From: Bizionia saleffrena
GTDB taxonomy: Bacteria; Bacteroidota; Bacteroidia; Flavobacteriales; Flavobacteriaceae
Direction of reading: 5' to 3'
Assembly: GCF_008086175.1 (NCBI RefSeq)
Contig: NZ_VSKM01000005.1
Coordinates: 227,937 to 291,936, forward strand
Length of the DNA stretch: 64,000 nucleotides
Shown: piece by piece, positions 6,869 to 16,053 of the stretch
Position numbering within the stretch: the stretch's first letter is position 1
How the letters are laid out: every line of letters starts with the position of its first letter
Made by a program: the position numbers and the translations under genes
The notes under the pieces: generated by a model
Database searches by the model: none
What the model saw: the letters and a program-made list of their open reading frames with translations, nothing else
Told to the model about the DNA's origin: nothing

Positions 6869-8833
6869 TTAAAATTTCCATAAGGCGTAAAATTGTAAGT
6901 AATCATAAGCGTCTTTAAAGTTAAATACATAACGCACGCCAGCTGTGGGACCAATGCGCGCAAATCCGGCAGTAGCTTCAATTAAAAAGCCCGTTCTAAA
7001 ATTTGCAAAATTATTTTTTGTATCACTTTCCGTGACCGATTGATTGATAAGAAGGTTTGAATCCGTCTGCTCACCTTCGTATTGCTGGATGGTAATGCGT
7101 TCTGTTTTTTGCTGGCTAACTGAAAAAGTGCCTTGCAGTCCAGCGCCCAAACCAATATAATTATTAACATTGTAACGGGCTAAAACTGGAATTTCCCAAT
7201 CGATATTATCGTAAGAGCTTTCTTTTGTGGTGCGTTCAAGCGCTATAAAACCGGCGGGAGAATCTACAAATTCTTCGCGTATTGTTTTAGTGCCATTGTA
7301 AGAATGAAAACTGTTTAATAATTCCACCTGCCAATACCATCGGTACGATTTGTAAGGGGAAACCGTGGCGCCAATAAAATAACTTTTAGAGTTTTTTAAA
7401 TCGCTGAATGAGTTATAACCCGCTTTTGCTCCAATAGAAATGCCCGGTAAAAAACGCGTGGTAGAATAATTGGTGATAATCGGGTCGTTTTTATCGAAAA
7501 TAATCGCCGTTCTAGACTTGGTTTTTTTCTTATGAAAATCGTCGCTAAACTTTATGTTATACTTTACAAAACCTTTTGTAGAATCGTAATCTTTTACATT
7601 TTTTTGTTCGCTTCCTGGTAAATAAATGTTTTTAAACGTAAAAATGGCTTGCGTGGCGGTGTAAGTGGTGTCTAAACAACTGTACTGAACTTCCTCTTTT
7701 GGGCAAATTTTACACTTGGGGTACATATCTTCTACGGTAATACTAGATTTATCTAACATCTCTGGGATATCGGTTTCTAACCTAATTGTTGTGGCCGGAC
7801 CTTCGCCATTATTTTGAAATTTTATTTTGAATTTTGGTGTTTTATAACGCACCAGTCGGTAATTTAAAAAGGTAGCGTTAGATGACATTTTATTGGGATC
7901 GTGAGACGTTACAATCTCCATTTCCATTTCCTTTACTTTGTGGTTTTGGTAATTATCGTCTGGAACATACACCCCGCGAATGGTTACAATTGCGCTCGTG
8001 TCCTTTATCATTTCGGGCGTTGTTTTTAGGGTGTAAAACAAATTGCGCTCTTCATTAGGTTTCATATTTTTAAAAGCAATCGTTTTTGAAGCGCGGTATT
8101 TAGTTTCAGATTCTGCTAACGTTAACGGCAGGTTTAATTTTTCGGTAGAATCTTGAGCTATCGTTTTAAATTCTAGAGGTTCTTGTGTGTGGCTCGCGTA
8201 AAAATAGTCGTTTGTAGTAATACTATTTACCATAACTAATTCTGTGTCGCTGACGTCTTCCTCGTTGTTGTAAAAACGAGCATCCAATACTTCAAAATTA
8301 TCTGCTGTAAACGCTGTTTCATTATAATACAAATAAAGTGTGCCGTTTGTTTCGTAATCTTTGGTGTTTTTATAACGCATTACGACAACAATATCTTCCT
8401 CTGGCATAGGTTCGCGATTGCGTACTAAATCTAAACTTGTGTCTAAAGTAGCGCTGCTGTTGTCTGTGGAGCTATCTGTTGCTGTGTCAATTCTTATTTT
8501 TTTAGGACGTGCAGTGGGTGGTTTTCCCGAGGAATACATATTGGTTGTCCATAAGCGAACGTCGTATTCTTTAGCGTTTTTATAGGTGTGTTTTGGTAGT
8601 TCTTCATTACTATATTCTCCGTCTCCAAATTCCCAGAAATGCGTGTAAAAGGCTTTCGGTGCGCCTGCTGTTTGTATTAATTGTGGTGCTTTGGGACTAA
8701 ATTGTACCGTATTATTTATTTTACTGTAATTAATTTCAGATAGGCCTCGAGTGGTATCTAAAGGTGTATCTGCTGTTTGGGCAAGTGTAACTAACGACAT
8801 AAAAAAAGCGACGGTAAAAGAGAGCGTTTTCAT
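6869..8833 (-). CDS. Exported PKD-domain protein with C-terminal beta-barrel-like region
   Basis: A 654-aa protein with a signal peptide (cleavage near LAQTA). A PKD-like beta-sandwich lies at about 45-115, recognised by HFWEFGDG and the later HTYKNAKEYDVRLW. The middle part (about 140-460) looks like beta-rich surface-protein repeats and includes a Cys cluster near PKCKICPKEEVQYSC. The last 180 residues (from about GISIGAKAGYNSF) alternate aromatic and polar residues and end in an aromatic, FYALWKF, as outer-membrane barrels do. It is the first gene of the run leading to the CHAT protein, protease and response regulator, and may be the surface-exposed or outer-membrane member of that system (inference). 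Confidence 0.75.
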   Translation of the reverse strand: MKTLSFTVAFFMSLVTLAQTADTPLDTTRGLSEINYSKINNTVQFSPKAPQLIQTAGAPKAFYTHFWEFGDGEYSNEELPKHTYKNAKEYDVRLWTTNMYSSGKPPTARPKKIRIDTATDSSTDNSSATLDTSLDLVRNREPMPEEDIVVVMRYKNTKDYETNGTLYLYYNETAFTADNFEVLDARFYNNEEDVSDTELVMVNSITTNDYFYASHTQEPLEFKTIAQDSTEKLNLPLTLAESETKYRASKTIAFKNMKPNEERNLFYTLKTTPEMIKDTSAIVTIRGVYVPDDNYQNHKVKEMEMEIVTSHDPNKMSSNATFLNYRLVRYKTPKFKIKFQNNGEGPATTIRLETDIPEMLDKSSITVEDMYPKCKICPKEEVQYSCLDTTYTATQAIFTFKNIYLPGSEQKNVKDYDSTKGFVKYNIKFSDDFHKKKTKSRTAIIFDKNDPIITNYSTTRFLPGISIGAKAGYNSFSDLKNSKSYFIGATVSPYKSYRWYWQVELLNSFHSYNGTKTIREEFVDSPAGFIALERTTKESSYDNIDWEIPVLARYNVNNYIGLGAGLQGTFSVSQQKTERITIQQYEGEQTDSNLLINQSVTESDTKNNFANFRTGFLIEATAGFARIGPTAGVRYVFNFKDAYDYLQFYALWKF

Positions 8834-9007
8834 AATTTTCTGATATTAATAGCTTTATAAATATAGCAAAAACTATGAGAGTGATTATTTAAATAGTTTA
8901 TGAATCTTTTTTAGGATGAAAAAAGCAAAGCGCAATCACTTTAAAAGAGGGTTTTATAACCTTACTGAAAGTAAGTCTCTTATCCTGAAAGCAAAACTGC
9001 TAAAAAC

Positions 9008-9042
9008 AAAAAAGCCAAAAACCGAAGTTTCTGACTTTTTTT
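9008..9042 (-). terminator. Intrinsic terminator after exported lipoprotein gene
   Basis: An imperfect stem (about 12 pairs, three mismatches, short loop) with T-rich sequence on both sides. On the minus strand it ends transcription from the 9057-10037 gene. It also separates that gene from the PKD operon. Confidence 0.65.
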
Positions 9043-9056
9043 AAGTAGGAATTTAA

Positions 9057-10037
9057 TCATGGTAGCACATTAATATCTCCTTGTAAAGCGTTGTCATCTC
9101 CAATAACAAGATCATCTAGTGTGAAAGTGATGATATCGTCGTTAGCAATTGTAACAGGTTTTATAGCATATTTCCAAAGGCCATCTTCCGTGGTAATAAA
9201 AATAATATGGCACTCTAAACCAATAGGGATTTGTCCGTAATGTTCGCTAAATGCTTGAAAAGTATTGTCGTAAGTATCCAAACTAGCTAAACCAGAATCT
9301 TCGCCATCGTAAGATAAATATACCGCGCTATTACCAAAATTAAAACCTTGTGGCGCTTTTACTAGTATTTGAGTCTTTGGTCTTGGGTCGCTATAAAAGC
9401 GATCAATATTGCTCCATCCAAAACCTTGTAAAACGGCGTAGTATTCACCCATCTCATCAAAAACACCATCGTTTGTGCCAGGTTCTATTTGATCCCAAGT
9501 TAAGTTGCCATCGGTATCAATTTCGCCATTCCAAAGTGTCATTGCTGGATCAAAGCCGCCAGTTAAAGCAGACGGCACTAATAGGCTTAACCCACAGTTT
9601 GCGTCCAATGGAAGTCCGTTAATAGTCGCTTCTAGAAAGAATTCTCCACCAGTAATAATTAGAGTTTTGTCGCCATTTGGTAATCTTCCCATCGTAGGTT
9701 TGTTGGTAACAAGCATATTTGCTTTTTCAAAAATTTCTACATACTCTAAATCGATTGGGCCGGTAACGGGGTTTCCGTTTTGAGATAGGCATGACGTATT
9801 TAGTGAGATTTCTACACCATTGCTAGAGGTTAAAGTCACGAATCCGTCGCTGGCATCAAACTGAAAATGTTGCGTATTATCTTCCATAGCGCTCTGTCTA
9901 ATGGCATCAAACTCTGCTGAGGTTGGAGCGGGGATTCCTGCAAAATAATCGGGGTTATCATCTTTACTTGTGCAACTGGTAATAAGTGTTAACGCCGTAA
10001 TTGATAACGTTGTAAATAGGTGTTTAAATTGTTTCAT
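9057..10037 (-). CDS. Exported lipoprotein of unknown function
   Basis: A 326-aa protein with a lipoprotein signal ending in LITSC (predicted lipidated Cys22) and then an acidic, low-complexity linker (TSKDDNPD). The rest is beta-rich with many Gly, Asp and aromatic residues. Two further cysteines (near NTSC and DANC) may form a disulfide. I do not recognise a named domain. It lies between the PKD-CHAT operon and a divergently transcribed sigma factor, with its own terminator, and may be part of that sigma factor's regulon (inference). Confidence 0.8.
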   Translation of the reverse strand: MKQFKHLFTTLSITALTLITSCTSKDDNPDYFAGIPAPTSAEFDAIRQSAMEDNTQHFQFDASDGFVTLTSSNGVEISLNTSCLSQNGNPVTGPIDLEYVEIFEKANMLVTNKPTMGRLPNGDKTLIITGGEFFLEATINGLPLDANCGLSLLVPSALTGGFDPAMTLWNGEIDTDGNLTWDQIEPGTNDGVFDEMGEYYAVLQGFGWSNIDRFYSDPRPKTQILVKAPQGFNFGNSAVYLSYDGEDSGLASLDTYDNTFQAFSEHYGQIPIGLECHIIFITTEDGLWKYAIKPVTIANDDIITFTLDDLVIGDDNALQGDINVLP

Positions 10038-10119
10038 AATTTCTAAGGTTTAAAATGAGTAATCTGTTTTTATGGAATTATAAACTGGATACCTGGTGAG
10101 AAGCATCCAGAATGTCTTA

Positions 10120-10560
10120 TTATTTTATTTCTGAGCTAGCAACTATTTTATAGTAAACAACATCTCCGCTTGATACTAAGTTGATCATTCTATGGGCTGA
10201 TGCTTCGCTAGTCGAAAATCCTTTCGCACGACCGTTTTCACTTTGTACTTCCCAGAAATACAATCTGTTTTCTGGTTTGTTTATATCGCTTCCTACTACG
10301 AAATAGCTAGTAATTATATGTTCTAAAACGATTAGGCCGTTACTTGCTAATTGCACTCGGCGTTCTGCTGAGGTTAAAGTTGAAGCGGTTCCAGAAAATT
10401 GGCCTACTGTTGTTGTAACCGACCAGTTATAAATTTTTACGATGTCGTCCTTTATAAGGTCTGAATTGTTAAAAGTTGTAGGCGTTGAATTTGGTGTTGT
10501 AGCGTTTGCTGTTAATAATCCAAAAACTAGGGCTGCGATAATTAAAATTGATTTTCTCAT
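10120..10560 (-). CDS. Small exported protein of unknown function
   Basis: A 146-aa protein with a cleavable signal peptide (ILIIAALVFGLLTANAT). The mature part has no recognised motif and no cysteines. Its order of predicted strands would suit a small periplasmic or surface beta domain. It is transcribed divergently from the sigma factor gene, with 150 bases between the two starts, and lies 82 bases upstream of the lipoprotein gene on the same strand, so the two may be co-transcribed. Confidence 0.75.
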   Translation of the reverse strand: MRKSILIIAALVFGLLTANATTPNSTPTTFNNSDLIKDDIVKIYNWSVTTTVGQFSGTASTLTSAERRVQLASNGLIVLEHIITSYFVVGSDINKPENRLYFWEVQSENGRAKGFSTSEASAHRMINLVSSGDVVYYKIVASSEIK

Positions 10561-10710
10561 GATTTCTAAATATTAAAGAGTTAATAATTGATTTAATAGT
10601 TTTGCCATTTTGGCTTTTACAACCTTATATCAAAAGCATTTTGAATTTGTTACCCATTTATTTAAAAGTTTTTTTAAATTCGTTAGAAACCAACCAATAT
10701 ATAGGGGTTA

Positions 10711-11295
10711 ATGGGTGATAAAAAAATACACGAAGACCAGAAGTATATTCACGGATTACTTCAAAATAATAGTTTTATTATACAAGCTATTTACGATACG
10801 TTTGTGCCTAAAGTGATAAATTACATCAAACAGAATAGCGGTAACGCTACCCAAGCAAAAGATGTCGTTCAAGAAGTATTGGTTACCATTTATAATCAAG
10901 CAAAACAGAAAGGGTTGGAATTAACTTGTCCTTTCGATGCCTATTTCTTTCTCTTATGTAAACGTAAATGGTTAAATGAATTAAAAAAGAAGACTAATAA
11001 GGAGGTAACAATTAATGAAGAAGTCTTATCTAAAGATGACGACGCTTTCACGCTAGCTTTCGAAACTACAGTATTTGGTGAAAAACAAGAATTGTTTAAC
11101 GCAATGTTTCAAAAGTTGGGCGATGCTTGTAAAGATTTACTAAAAGCAACTTTTAAAATTAAATCGATGGAAGAGGTGGCAAAAAGTTTAAAAATTACTT
11201 ATGCCTACGCTCGGAAAAAGAAATCGCTGTGCATTGGTAAACTTACCAAGTTAGTACAAGAGTCGCCTAAATTTAATCAGCTTAACAACTATTAA
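10711..11295 (+). CDS. Sigma-70 family (ECF-like) RNA polymerase sigma factor
   Basis: A 194-aa protein with sigma region 2 at about 20-90 (QAKDVVQEVLVTIYNQA, then CPFDAYFFLLCKRKWLNELKKK) and a region 4 helix-turn-helix at about 120-185 (MEEVAKSLKITYAYARKKK). The spacing fits the ECF class of two-domain sigma factors. The next gene starts one base after its stop and encodes a membrane protein with anti-sigma layout. The pair is divergent from the exported-protein and CHAT genes, so I infer that these are targets. Region 4 has a Tyr-Ala-Tyr-Ala-Arg stretch instead of the more usual Val-X-X-Arg sequence, as in other Bacteroidota members. Confidence 0.85.
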   Translation: MGDKKIHEDQKYIHGLLQNNSFIIQAIYDTFVPKVINYIKQNSGNATQAKDVVQEVLVTIYNQAKQKGLELTCPFDAYFFLLCKRKWLNELKKKTNKEVTINEEVLSKDDDAFTLAFETTVFGEKQELFNAMFQKLGDACKDLLKATFKIKSMEEVAKSLKITYAYARKKKSLCIGKLTKLVQESPKFNQLNNY

Positions 11296-11296
11296 A

Positions 11297-12034
11297 ATGG
11301 AAGAAAAAGACTATATTTTATTCGAAAACTACTTACAAAGAGACCTGTCTGCTAGTGATGTGCTCGCTTTTGAAAACCGCTTAGCAATCGATACTGCTTT
11401 TAAACATAGTTTTATAACATATAAAGAGCTTTCAGGATATTTGGAACAAACTTTAGATGAAGAAAGTTCTGACTTTAAACGCAACTTAATGCACATCTCA
11501 GAAGCGCATTTTAATACGATACAAACGGAACAACCGAAAGCCTTTCGTAAACGTTTCAATATTGCTCGATTGGCTATAGCGGCAAGTGTTGTTGTGTTAA
11601 TAGGACTGTTTTTGTTTAAGCAGTTAAAAACGCCAACGTACAAAGATTTTAATACGCACGAAACAATAGATTTAACTGTTCGTGGAGGAAGTGTTCGCGA
11701 TCTTGTTGAGGTTACCAAAGCTTTTAATAATCGCGAGTTTTCTAAAGCCAATACCATTTTAGAGCGTCTTTTAAAAACCGATAGCGAAAACAGGCAATTA
11801 CAATTGTATTATGCTATTACTAATATCGAATTAAATCGTTTTGAAACTGCCGATGCACTGCTGATAGCTATTTCAAAAAGCGAATCGGTTTATAAAAACA
11901 GGGCCCTGTGGTATCACGCTTTAAGCAACTTAAAACAAGGTAAGACAGAGGTCACCCAAAGTTTATTAAAACAAATTAATGAAGAGGCCGACGATTACGA
12001 GCAAGCTCAGAAATTACTAAATAAATTAGAGTAA
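11297..12034 (+). CDS. Membrane protein with anti-sigma layout and TPR-like periplasmic part
   Basis: A 245-aa protein. The cytoplasmic N-terminus (1-85) contains LFENYLQRDLSASDVLAFENRL, typical of the start of Bacteroidota anti-sigma-like proteins. A single membrane span lies at about 90-107. The periplasmic part (about 130-240) is helical with TPR-like spacing (NREFSKANTILERLL, LYYAITNIELNRFETADALL). It is directly coupled to the sigma factor gene, so the likely role is to hold that sigma factor until an envelope signal arrives. No zinc-binding HXXXCXXC motif is seen, so it is not a classic zinc anti-sigma. Confidence 0.75.
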   Translation: MEEKDYILFENYLQRDLSASDVLAFENRLAIDTAFKHSFITYKELSGYLEQTLDEESSDFKRNLMHISEAHFNTIQTEQPKAFRKRFNIARLAIAASVVVLIGLFLFKQLKTPTYKDFNTHETIDLTVRGGSVRDLVEVTKAFNNREFSKANTILERLLKTDSENRQLQLYYAITNIELNRFETADALLIAISKSESVYKNRALWYHALSNLKQGKTEVTQSLLKQINEEADDYEQAQKLLNKLE

Positions 12035-12055
12035 GTTTAACTTAAAATACCCTAG

Positions 12056-12086
12056 AAAAAGTCAGTGTTTAATCCCTGACTTTTTT
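12056..12086 (+). terminator. Intrinsic terminator after sigma/anti-sigma operon
   Basis: A 10-bp A/T-flanked stem (AAAAAGTCAG with CTGACTTTTT) and a T run. It lies just before tatD. Confidence 0.85.
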
Positions 12087-12097
12087 ATTTTTACAAA

Positions 12098-12865
12098 ATG
12101 ATAATTACAGATACACACACCCATTTATATAGTGAAGCTTTCGATGAAGATAGAGACGAAATGATGCAGCGCACTCTGGATGCTAATGTAACACGTTTAT
12201 TTATTCCTGCTATCGATTCTACGTATACAGCAGCGATGCTTCGACTTGAAAAAGACTATCCGGAACACGTGTTTTTAATGTCGGGCTTACACCCAACACA
12301 CGTAAAAGATAACTATAATGAAGAATTAGCCCACGTTGAAGAGATGCTCGACAATCATAAATTTTATGCAGTTGGAGAAATTGGCATAGATTTGTATTGG
12401 GACAAAGACACGTTGGCGATTCAAAAAGAAGCGTTTAAATATCAAATTCAATTGGCTAAAAAGCATAAATTGCCCATCGTAATACATTGCCGTGAGGCTT
12501 TCGATGCCGTTTTCGAAGTGTTAGAAGAAGAGAAAAGCGACGACTTGTTTGGAATATTTCATTGTTTTACGGGGACAATAGAACACGCAAAACTAGCGAT
12601 TTCTTATAACCTTAAATTAGGAATAGGGGGAGTGGCAACCTTCAAAAATGGTAAAATCGATCAGTTTTTAAGTACAATCGATTTGCAACATATTGTTTTA
12701 GAAACCGATGCGCCGTATTTGGCACCGCATCCTTTCCGAGGAAAAAGAAATGAAAGTAGTTATATTGTAAAAGTTCTCGAAAAATTATCGGAGATTTACA
12801 ATATATCTCAAGAAGACATCGCAGCAATAACAACTGCAAACTCAAAAGCCATTTTCGGCATTTAA
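12098..12865 (+). CDS. tatD: TatD-family metal-dependent hydrolase/deoxyribonuclease
   Basis: A 255-aa TIM-barrel amidohydrolase of usual TatD length. Metal ligands are visible: H7 and H9 in DTHTHLY, the Glu in GEIGIDLYW, the His in IVIHCREA and in GIFHCFTG, and the Asp in LETDAPYL. Family members act as 3'-5' DNases in DNA repair or degradation. The gene starts 12 bases after a terminator and is followed two bases later by ansA, with which it forms an operon. Confidence 0.93.
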   Translation: MIITDTHTHLYSEAFDEDRDEMMQRTLDANVTRLFIPAIDSTYTAAMLRLEKDYPEHVFLMSGLHPTHVKDNYNEELAHVEEMLDNHKFYAVGEIGIDLYWDKDTLAIQKEAFKYQIQLAKKHKLPIVIHCREAFDAVFEVLEEEKSDDLFGIFHCFTGTIEHAKLAISYNLKLGIGGVATFKNGKIDQFLSTIDLQHIVLETDAPYLAPHPFRGKRNESSYIVKVLEKLSEIYNISQEDIAAITTANSKAIFGI

Positions 12866-12867
12866 TT

Positions 12868-13899
12868 ATGACAAAAGCAATACCTAATATACTTCTTATA
12901 TATACCGGTGGTACCATTGGTATGATGAAAGATCCGGAAACTGGTGCCTTACGCGCTTTCGATTTCGATAATTTATTAGTGCGTATTCCAGAATTGAAAT
13001 TATTAGAGTGTAACATTGAAACCACGTCGTTTGACCAGCCCATAGATTCTAGTAATATGAAACCCGAATATTGGGTAGAAATCGCTGAGGTTATAGAAGA
13101 GCAATACGAGTCTTTTGATGGATTTGTGGTGCTTCACGGTAGCGATACAATGAGTTACACGGCTTCAGCATTGAGTTTTATGTTAGAGCATTTAGCCAAA
13201 CCAGTTATTTTTACGGGATCACAGTTGCCCATTGGTGATTTACGTACCGATGCTAAAGAGAATTTAATCACCTCTATTCAAGTGGCGGCACTTAATCATT
13301 ACAATAAACCAGTGATAAAAGAAGTGTGCTTGTATTTTGAATACAAATTATATCGCGCCAACAGAACGACGAAAATTAACGCCGAGCATTTTGAAGCGTT
13401 TGCCTCTTTAAATTACCCTGATTTAGCCGAATCTGGGGTGCATTTAAAAGTAAATCAGGAATATTTATTTAAACCGAATGCCAGAAAAGACCTTATCGTT
13501 CATAAAAAATTAGACTCAAATATTGCTTTAATAAAATTATTTCCAGGAATATCTGAAGTATTATTACGTTCTATATTTGATACGCCAGGTCTAAAAGGTG
13601 TCGTTTTAGAAACGTACGGTGCAGGAAATTGCTCTACTGAAGATTGGTTTGTTAGCTTATTAAGAGACGCTGTAAATAAAGGTATACATATTATAAATGT
13701 AACGCAATGTTCTGGAGGAAGTGTGATGATGGGGCAGTACGAAACTAGCGAAAAGCTAAAAAGAATAGGTTTAATTTCGGGAAAAGACATTACTACGGAG
13801 GCCGCAATATGTAAATTAATGTATTTGTTAGGGCAAAATGTGTCGCCTAACTTGTTCAAAACCATATATCAAACAGCATTAAGAGGAGAATTGACGTAA
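12868..13899 (+). CDS. ansA: Type I L-asparaginase
   Basis: A 343-aa protein, usual length for cytoplasmic type I asparaginases. The first active-site motif YTGGTIGM puts the nucleophilic Thr at 16, and the second, LHGSDTMSYTAS, supplies the Thr-Asp pair. The enzyme hydrolyses L-asparagine to aspartate and ammonia. No signal peptide is present. It is tightly coupled to tatD. Confidence 0.93.
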   Translation: MTKAIPNILLIYTGGTIGMMKDPETGALRAFDFDNLLVRIPELKLLECNIETTSFDQPIDSSNMKPEYWVEIAEVIEEQYESFDGFVVLHGSDTMSYTASALSFMLEHLAKPVIFTGSQLPIGDLRTDAKENLITSIQVAALNHYNKPVIKEVCLYFEYKLYRANRTTKINAEHFEAFASLNYPDLAESGVHLKVNQEYLFKPNARKDLIVHKKLDSNIALIKLFPGISEVLLRSIFDTPGLKGVVLETYGAGNCSTEDWFVSLLRDAVNKGIHIINVTQCSGGSVMMGQYETSEKLKRIGLISGKDITTEAAICKLMYLLGQNVSPNLFKTIYQTALRGELT

Positions 13900-13972
13900 A
13901 ATTAACTCTCAAAATTTTAGTCTTTAATTATTTTTCTCTTATTTTGGTGCCTTGTAATTATCGGTAAACTTT

Positions 13973-14060
13973 AGAGAGGTGGCCGAGTGGCTTAAGGCGC
14001 ACGCTTGGAAAGCGTGTATGCGTTTATAGCGTATCGAGGGTTCGAATCCCTTTCTCTCTG
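13973..14060 (+). tRNA. tRNA-Ser (anticodon GGA)
   Basis: An 88-nt class II tRNA. The acceptor stem pairs 13973-13979 with 14053-14059, the D-arm is GGCCGAGTGG, and the anticodon stem CACGC/GCGTG holds loop TTGGAAA, giving anticodon GGA at 14007-14009. A long variable arm follows, then a T-arm with GGTTCGAAT. The discriminator base is G. CCA is not encoded. Confidence 0.96.
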
Positions 14061-14070
14061 CGAAATAAGC

Positions 14071-14099
14071 CCGATTACACGGTTGTAATTGGTTTTTTT
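14071..14099 (+). terminator. Intrinsic terminator after tRNA-Ser
   Basis: An 8-bp stem (14071-14078 with 14085-14092) followed by seven Ts. It starts ten bases after the tRNA. Confidence 0.85.
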
Positions 14100-14163
14100 A
14101 TTTTTTAATTACATTTTTTTTATATCTTTAACACTTTAACTAATTAAAATTAAGATCACGACA

Positions 14164-14937
14164 ATGAAAAGATTATTTTCAATCCTAGCCATAACTTTAA
14201 TAATGGCATTTGGAACAGCTAACGCAACTACAACTGCTGCCACAATAGCAACAACAGTAGTCTCAACAACACAAGAAGCATCGACAGATGGCGCGGCAGA
14301 AGAGTCGTTAGGTTTTCACCAAGAGCTTAAAAAACGTTTTATCGAAGGTGGACCTCAGTTTATGGGAATTGTATTATTGTGTTTAATTCTAGGTTTAGCA
14401 ATCGCTATCGAAAGAATTGTATTTTTAAACCTTTCTACAACAAACTCTAAGAAATTAGCTAAAAATGTAGAAGACGCATTACAATCTGGTGGAATTGAAG
14501 CTGCTAAGGAAGTTTGTCGTAACACTAAAGGGCCTATTGCCTCCATCTATTACCAAGGGTTAGATCGCGCAGACGAAAGTCTCGAATCTGCAGAGAAAGC
14601 AGTAATTGCTTACGGTGGTGTGCAAATGGGACAATTAGAAAAGAACATTTCTTGGATCTCTTTATTTATCGCCCTAGCTCCAATGCTTGGATTTATGGGT
14701 ACGGTAATTGGTATGATTCAAGCCTTCGATAAAATTCAATCTGCAGGTGGTATGGATGCCGCTTTAGTTGCAGGAGGTATCAAAGTTGCACTTTTAACAA
14801 CCGTATTTGGTTTAATTGTAGCTATTATTCTACAAGTATTTTACAATTATATTATTGCAAAAGTAGATAGTATTGTTAATGATATGGAAGATTCTTCTAT
14901 TACATTAATGGATATGCTTGTGAGATATAAAAAGTAA
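14164..14937 (+). CDS. exbB: MotA/TolQ/ExbB proton channel protein
   Basis: A 257-aa protein with three membrane spans: about 50-75 after a short N-terminal hydrophobic segment, about 163-185 (LFIALAPMLGFMGTVIGMI, the ExbB signature), and about 203-230. The N-terminal LFSILAITLIMAFGTANA looks like a signal peptide or an extra span, common in Bacteroidota ExbB. ExbB forms the pentameric channel that uses proton flow to energise outer-membrane transporters through TonB. It starts the operon with the unknown membrane protein and two ExbD genes. Confidence 0.92.
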   Translation: MKRLFSILAITLIMAFGTANATTTAATIATTVVSTTQEASTDGAAEESLGFHQELKKRFIEGGPQFMGIVLLCLILGLAIAIERIVFLNLSTTNSKKLAKNVEDALQSGGIEAAKEVCRNTKGPIASIYYQGLDRADESLESAEKAVIAYGGVQMGQLEKNISWISLFIALAPMLGFMGTVIGMIQAFDKIQSAGGMDAALVAGGIKVALLTTVFGLIVAIILQVFYNYIIAKVDSIVNDMEDSSITLMDMLVRYKK

Positions 14938-14964
14938 TATTAACTAATTTTAAAAACGAATACT

Positions 14965-15405
14965 ATGCATAAGATTTTAAAAATAGTTTTATTAATTATA
15001 GGTGTTTTATCTATGGTTTTTTTAGCAAGAATTGTAGGAGCAGGAGATGAAGAAGTAAAAGAATTGGCTGCCAATGGAGATACCTCTTTATTAGAACCAA
15101 TGACTTGGATAGCCTACATAATATTAGGGATAACCTTAGCTTTAGTACTGTTGTTTGTCGTAGTTAATTTATTTGCTAATACTGCAACCTTAAAAAACGC
15201 GTTAATAGGAGTAGGTGCTTTTCTAGTTGTAGGATTAATCGCCTACTTTACTGCTTCGGGAGTAGAAACACCAATGCAAGACGGAAAAATGTTATCGGCA
15301 TCTGGCGCTAAATGGGTAGATACTGGTTTGTATATGTTCTACTTTTTAGCTGTAATTGCAGCAGGTACTATGTTGATAACAGGAATCAATAAAATGATTA
15401 AATAA
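14965..15405 (+). CDS. Four-span membrane protein of ExbB/ExbD operon
   Basis: A 146-aa protein with about four hydrophobic spans (4-24, 48-70, 79-98, 122-142) and no recognised catalytic motif. It lies between exbB and the first exbD with short gaps (27 and 2 bases), an arrangement typical of flavobacterial Exb operons, so it is probably an accessory part of this proton-driven complex. The molecular role is unknown. Confidence 0.8.
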   Translation: MHKILKIVLLIIGVLSMVFLARIVGAGDEEVKELAANGDTSLLEPMTWIAYIILGITLALVLLFVVVNLFANTATLKNALIGVGAFLVVGLIAYFTASGVETPMQDGKMLSASGAKWVDTGLYMFYFLAVIAAGTMLITGINKMIK

Positions 15406-15407
15406 TT

Positions 15408-16040
15408 ATGGCAAAAAGATCAGCACCAGAAGTTAATGCCGGCTCTATGGCTGACATTGCCTTCTTATTATTAATTTTCTTTTTGGTGACAACAGATATA
15501 GCAACCGATTCGGGGTTAAATAGAAAGTTACCTCCTATAGTTGATATAACGGATCCACCAAAAATTAAAGAGAGAAACATCTTTCAGATAAACGTTAATA
15601 GAACTAATCAGATCTTTTTAAAGTCTGATGGTGAAGAACGACTTATCAATCTTGGAGATTTAAGAGCAGCAGCTGTTAAGTTTTTAGATAATGGAGGAGG
15701 AACTGGGGACGATGCTTGTAAGCGCTGTCAAGGAGGACAGAACCCAAAATCATCAGATAATTTCGATAAAGCAATTATATCATTAAGTAATGATAGGCTT
15801 ACTAAATACAAAACGTATATAGCCGTACAAAATGAAATAATCGCCGCCTATAACACTTTAAGGGACAGAGAGTTTAAAAGGGAGTTCCCTGCTTTACAAA
15901 TGTCTTATGTTGAAGCAAACGATCGTTATTTAGATCCTCAAACGCCGCAAGCGGAACAGGATAGGTTAAAAGATCAATTAGAAACGATCAAAATACTAAT
16001 TCCACAAAAGTTCTCTGAAGCAGAAACAAAGTCTAATTAG
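15408..16040 (+). CDS. exbD: ExbD/TolR family protein with internal CxxC insert
   Basis: A 210-aa protein, longer than usual ExbD. The membrane helix at about 14-33 (MADIAFLLLIFFLV) carries the proton-relay Asp16. The periplasmic domain (about 55-200) contains an unusual Gly-rich insert with Cys104 and Cys107 (ACKRCQGG) and a helical C-terminal extension. It follows the membrane gene by two bases. The protein should form the ExbD dimer inside the ExbB pentamer. The CxxC could be a redox or metal site (inference). Confidence 0.9.
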   Translation: MAKRSAPEVNAGSMADIAFLLLIFFLVTTDIATDSGLNRKLPPIVDITDPPKIKERNIFQINVNRTNQIFLKSDGEERLINLGDLRAAAVKFLDNGGGTGDDACKRCQGGQNPKSSDNFDKAIISLSNDRLTKYKTYIAVQNEIIAAYNTLRDREFKREFPALQMSYVEANDRYLDPQTPQAEQDRLKDQLETIKILIPQKFSEAETKSN

Positions 16041-16053
16041 ATAAAAAGTAATT

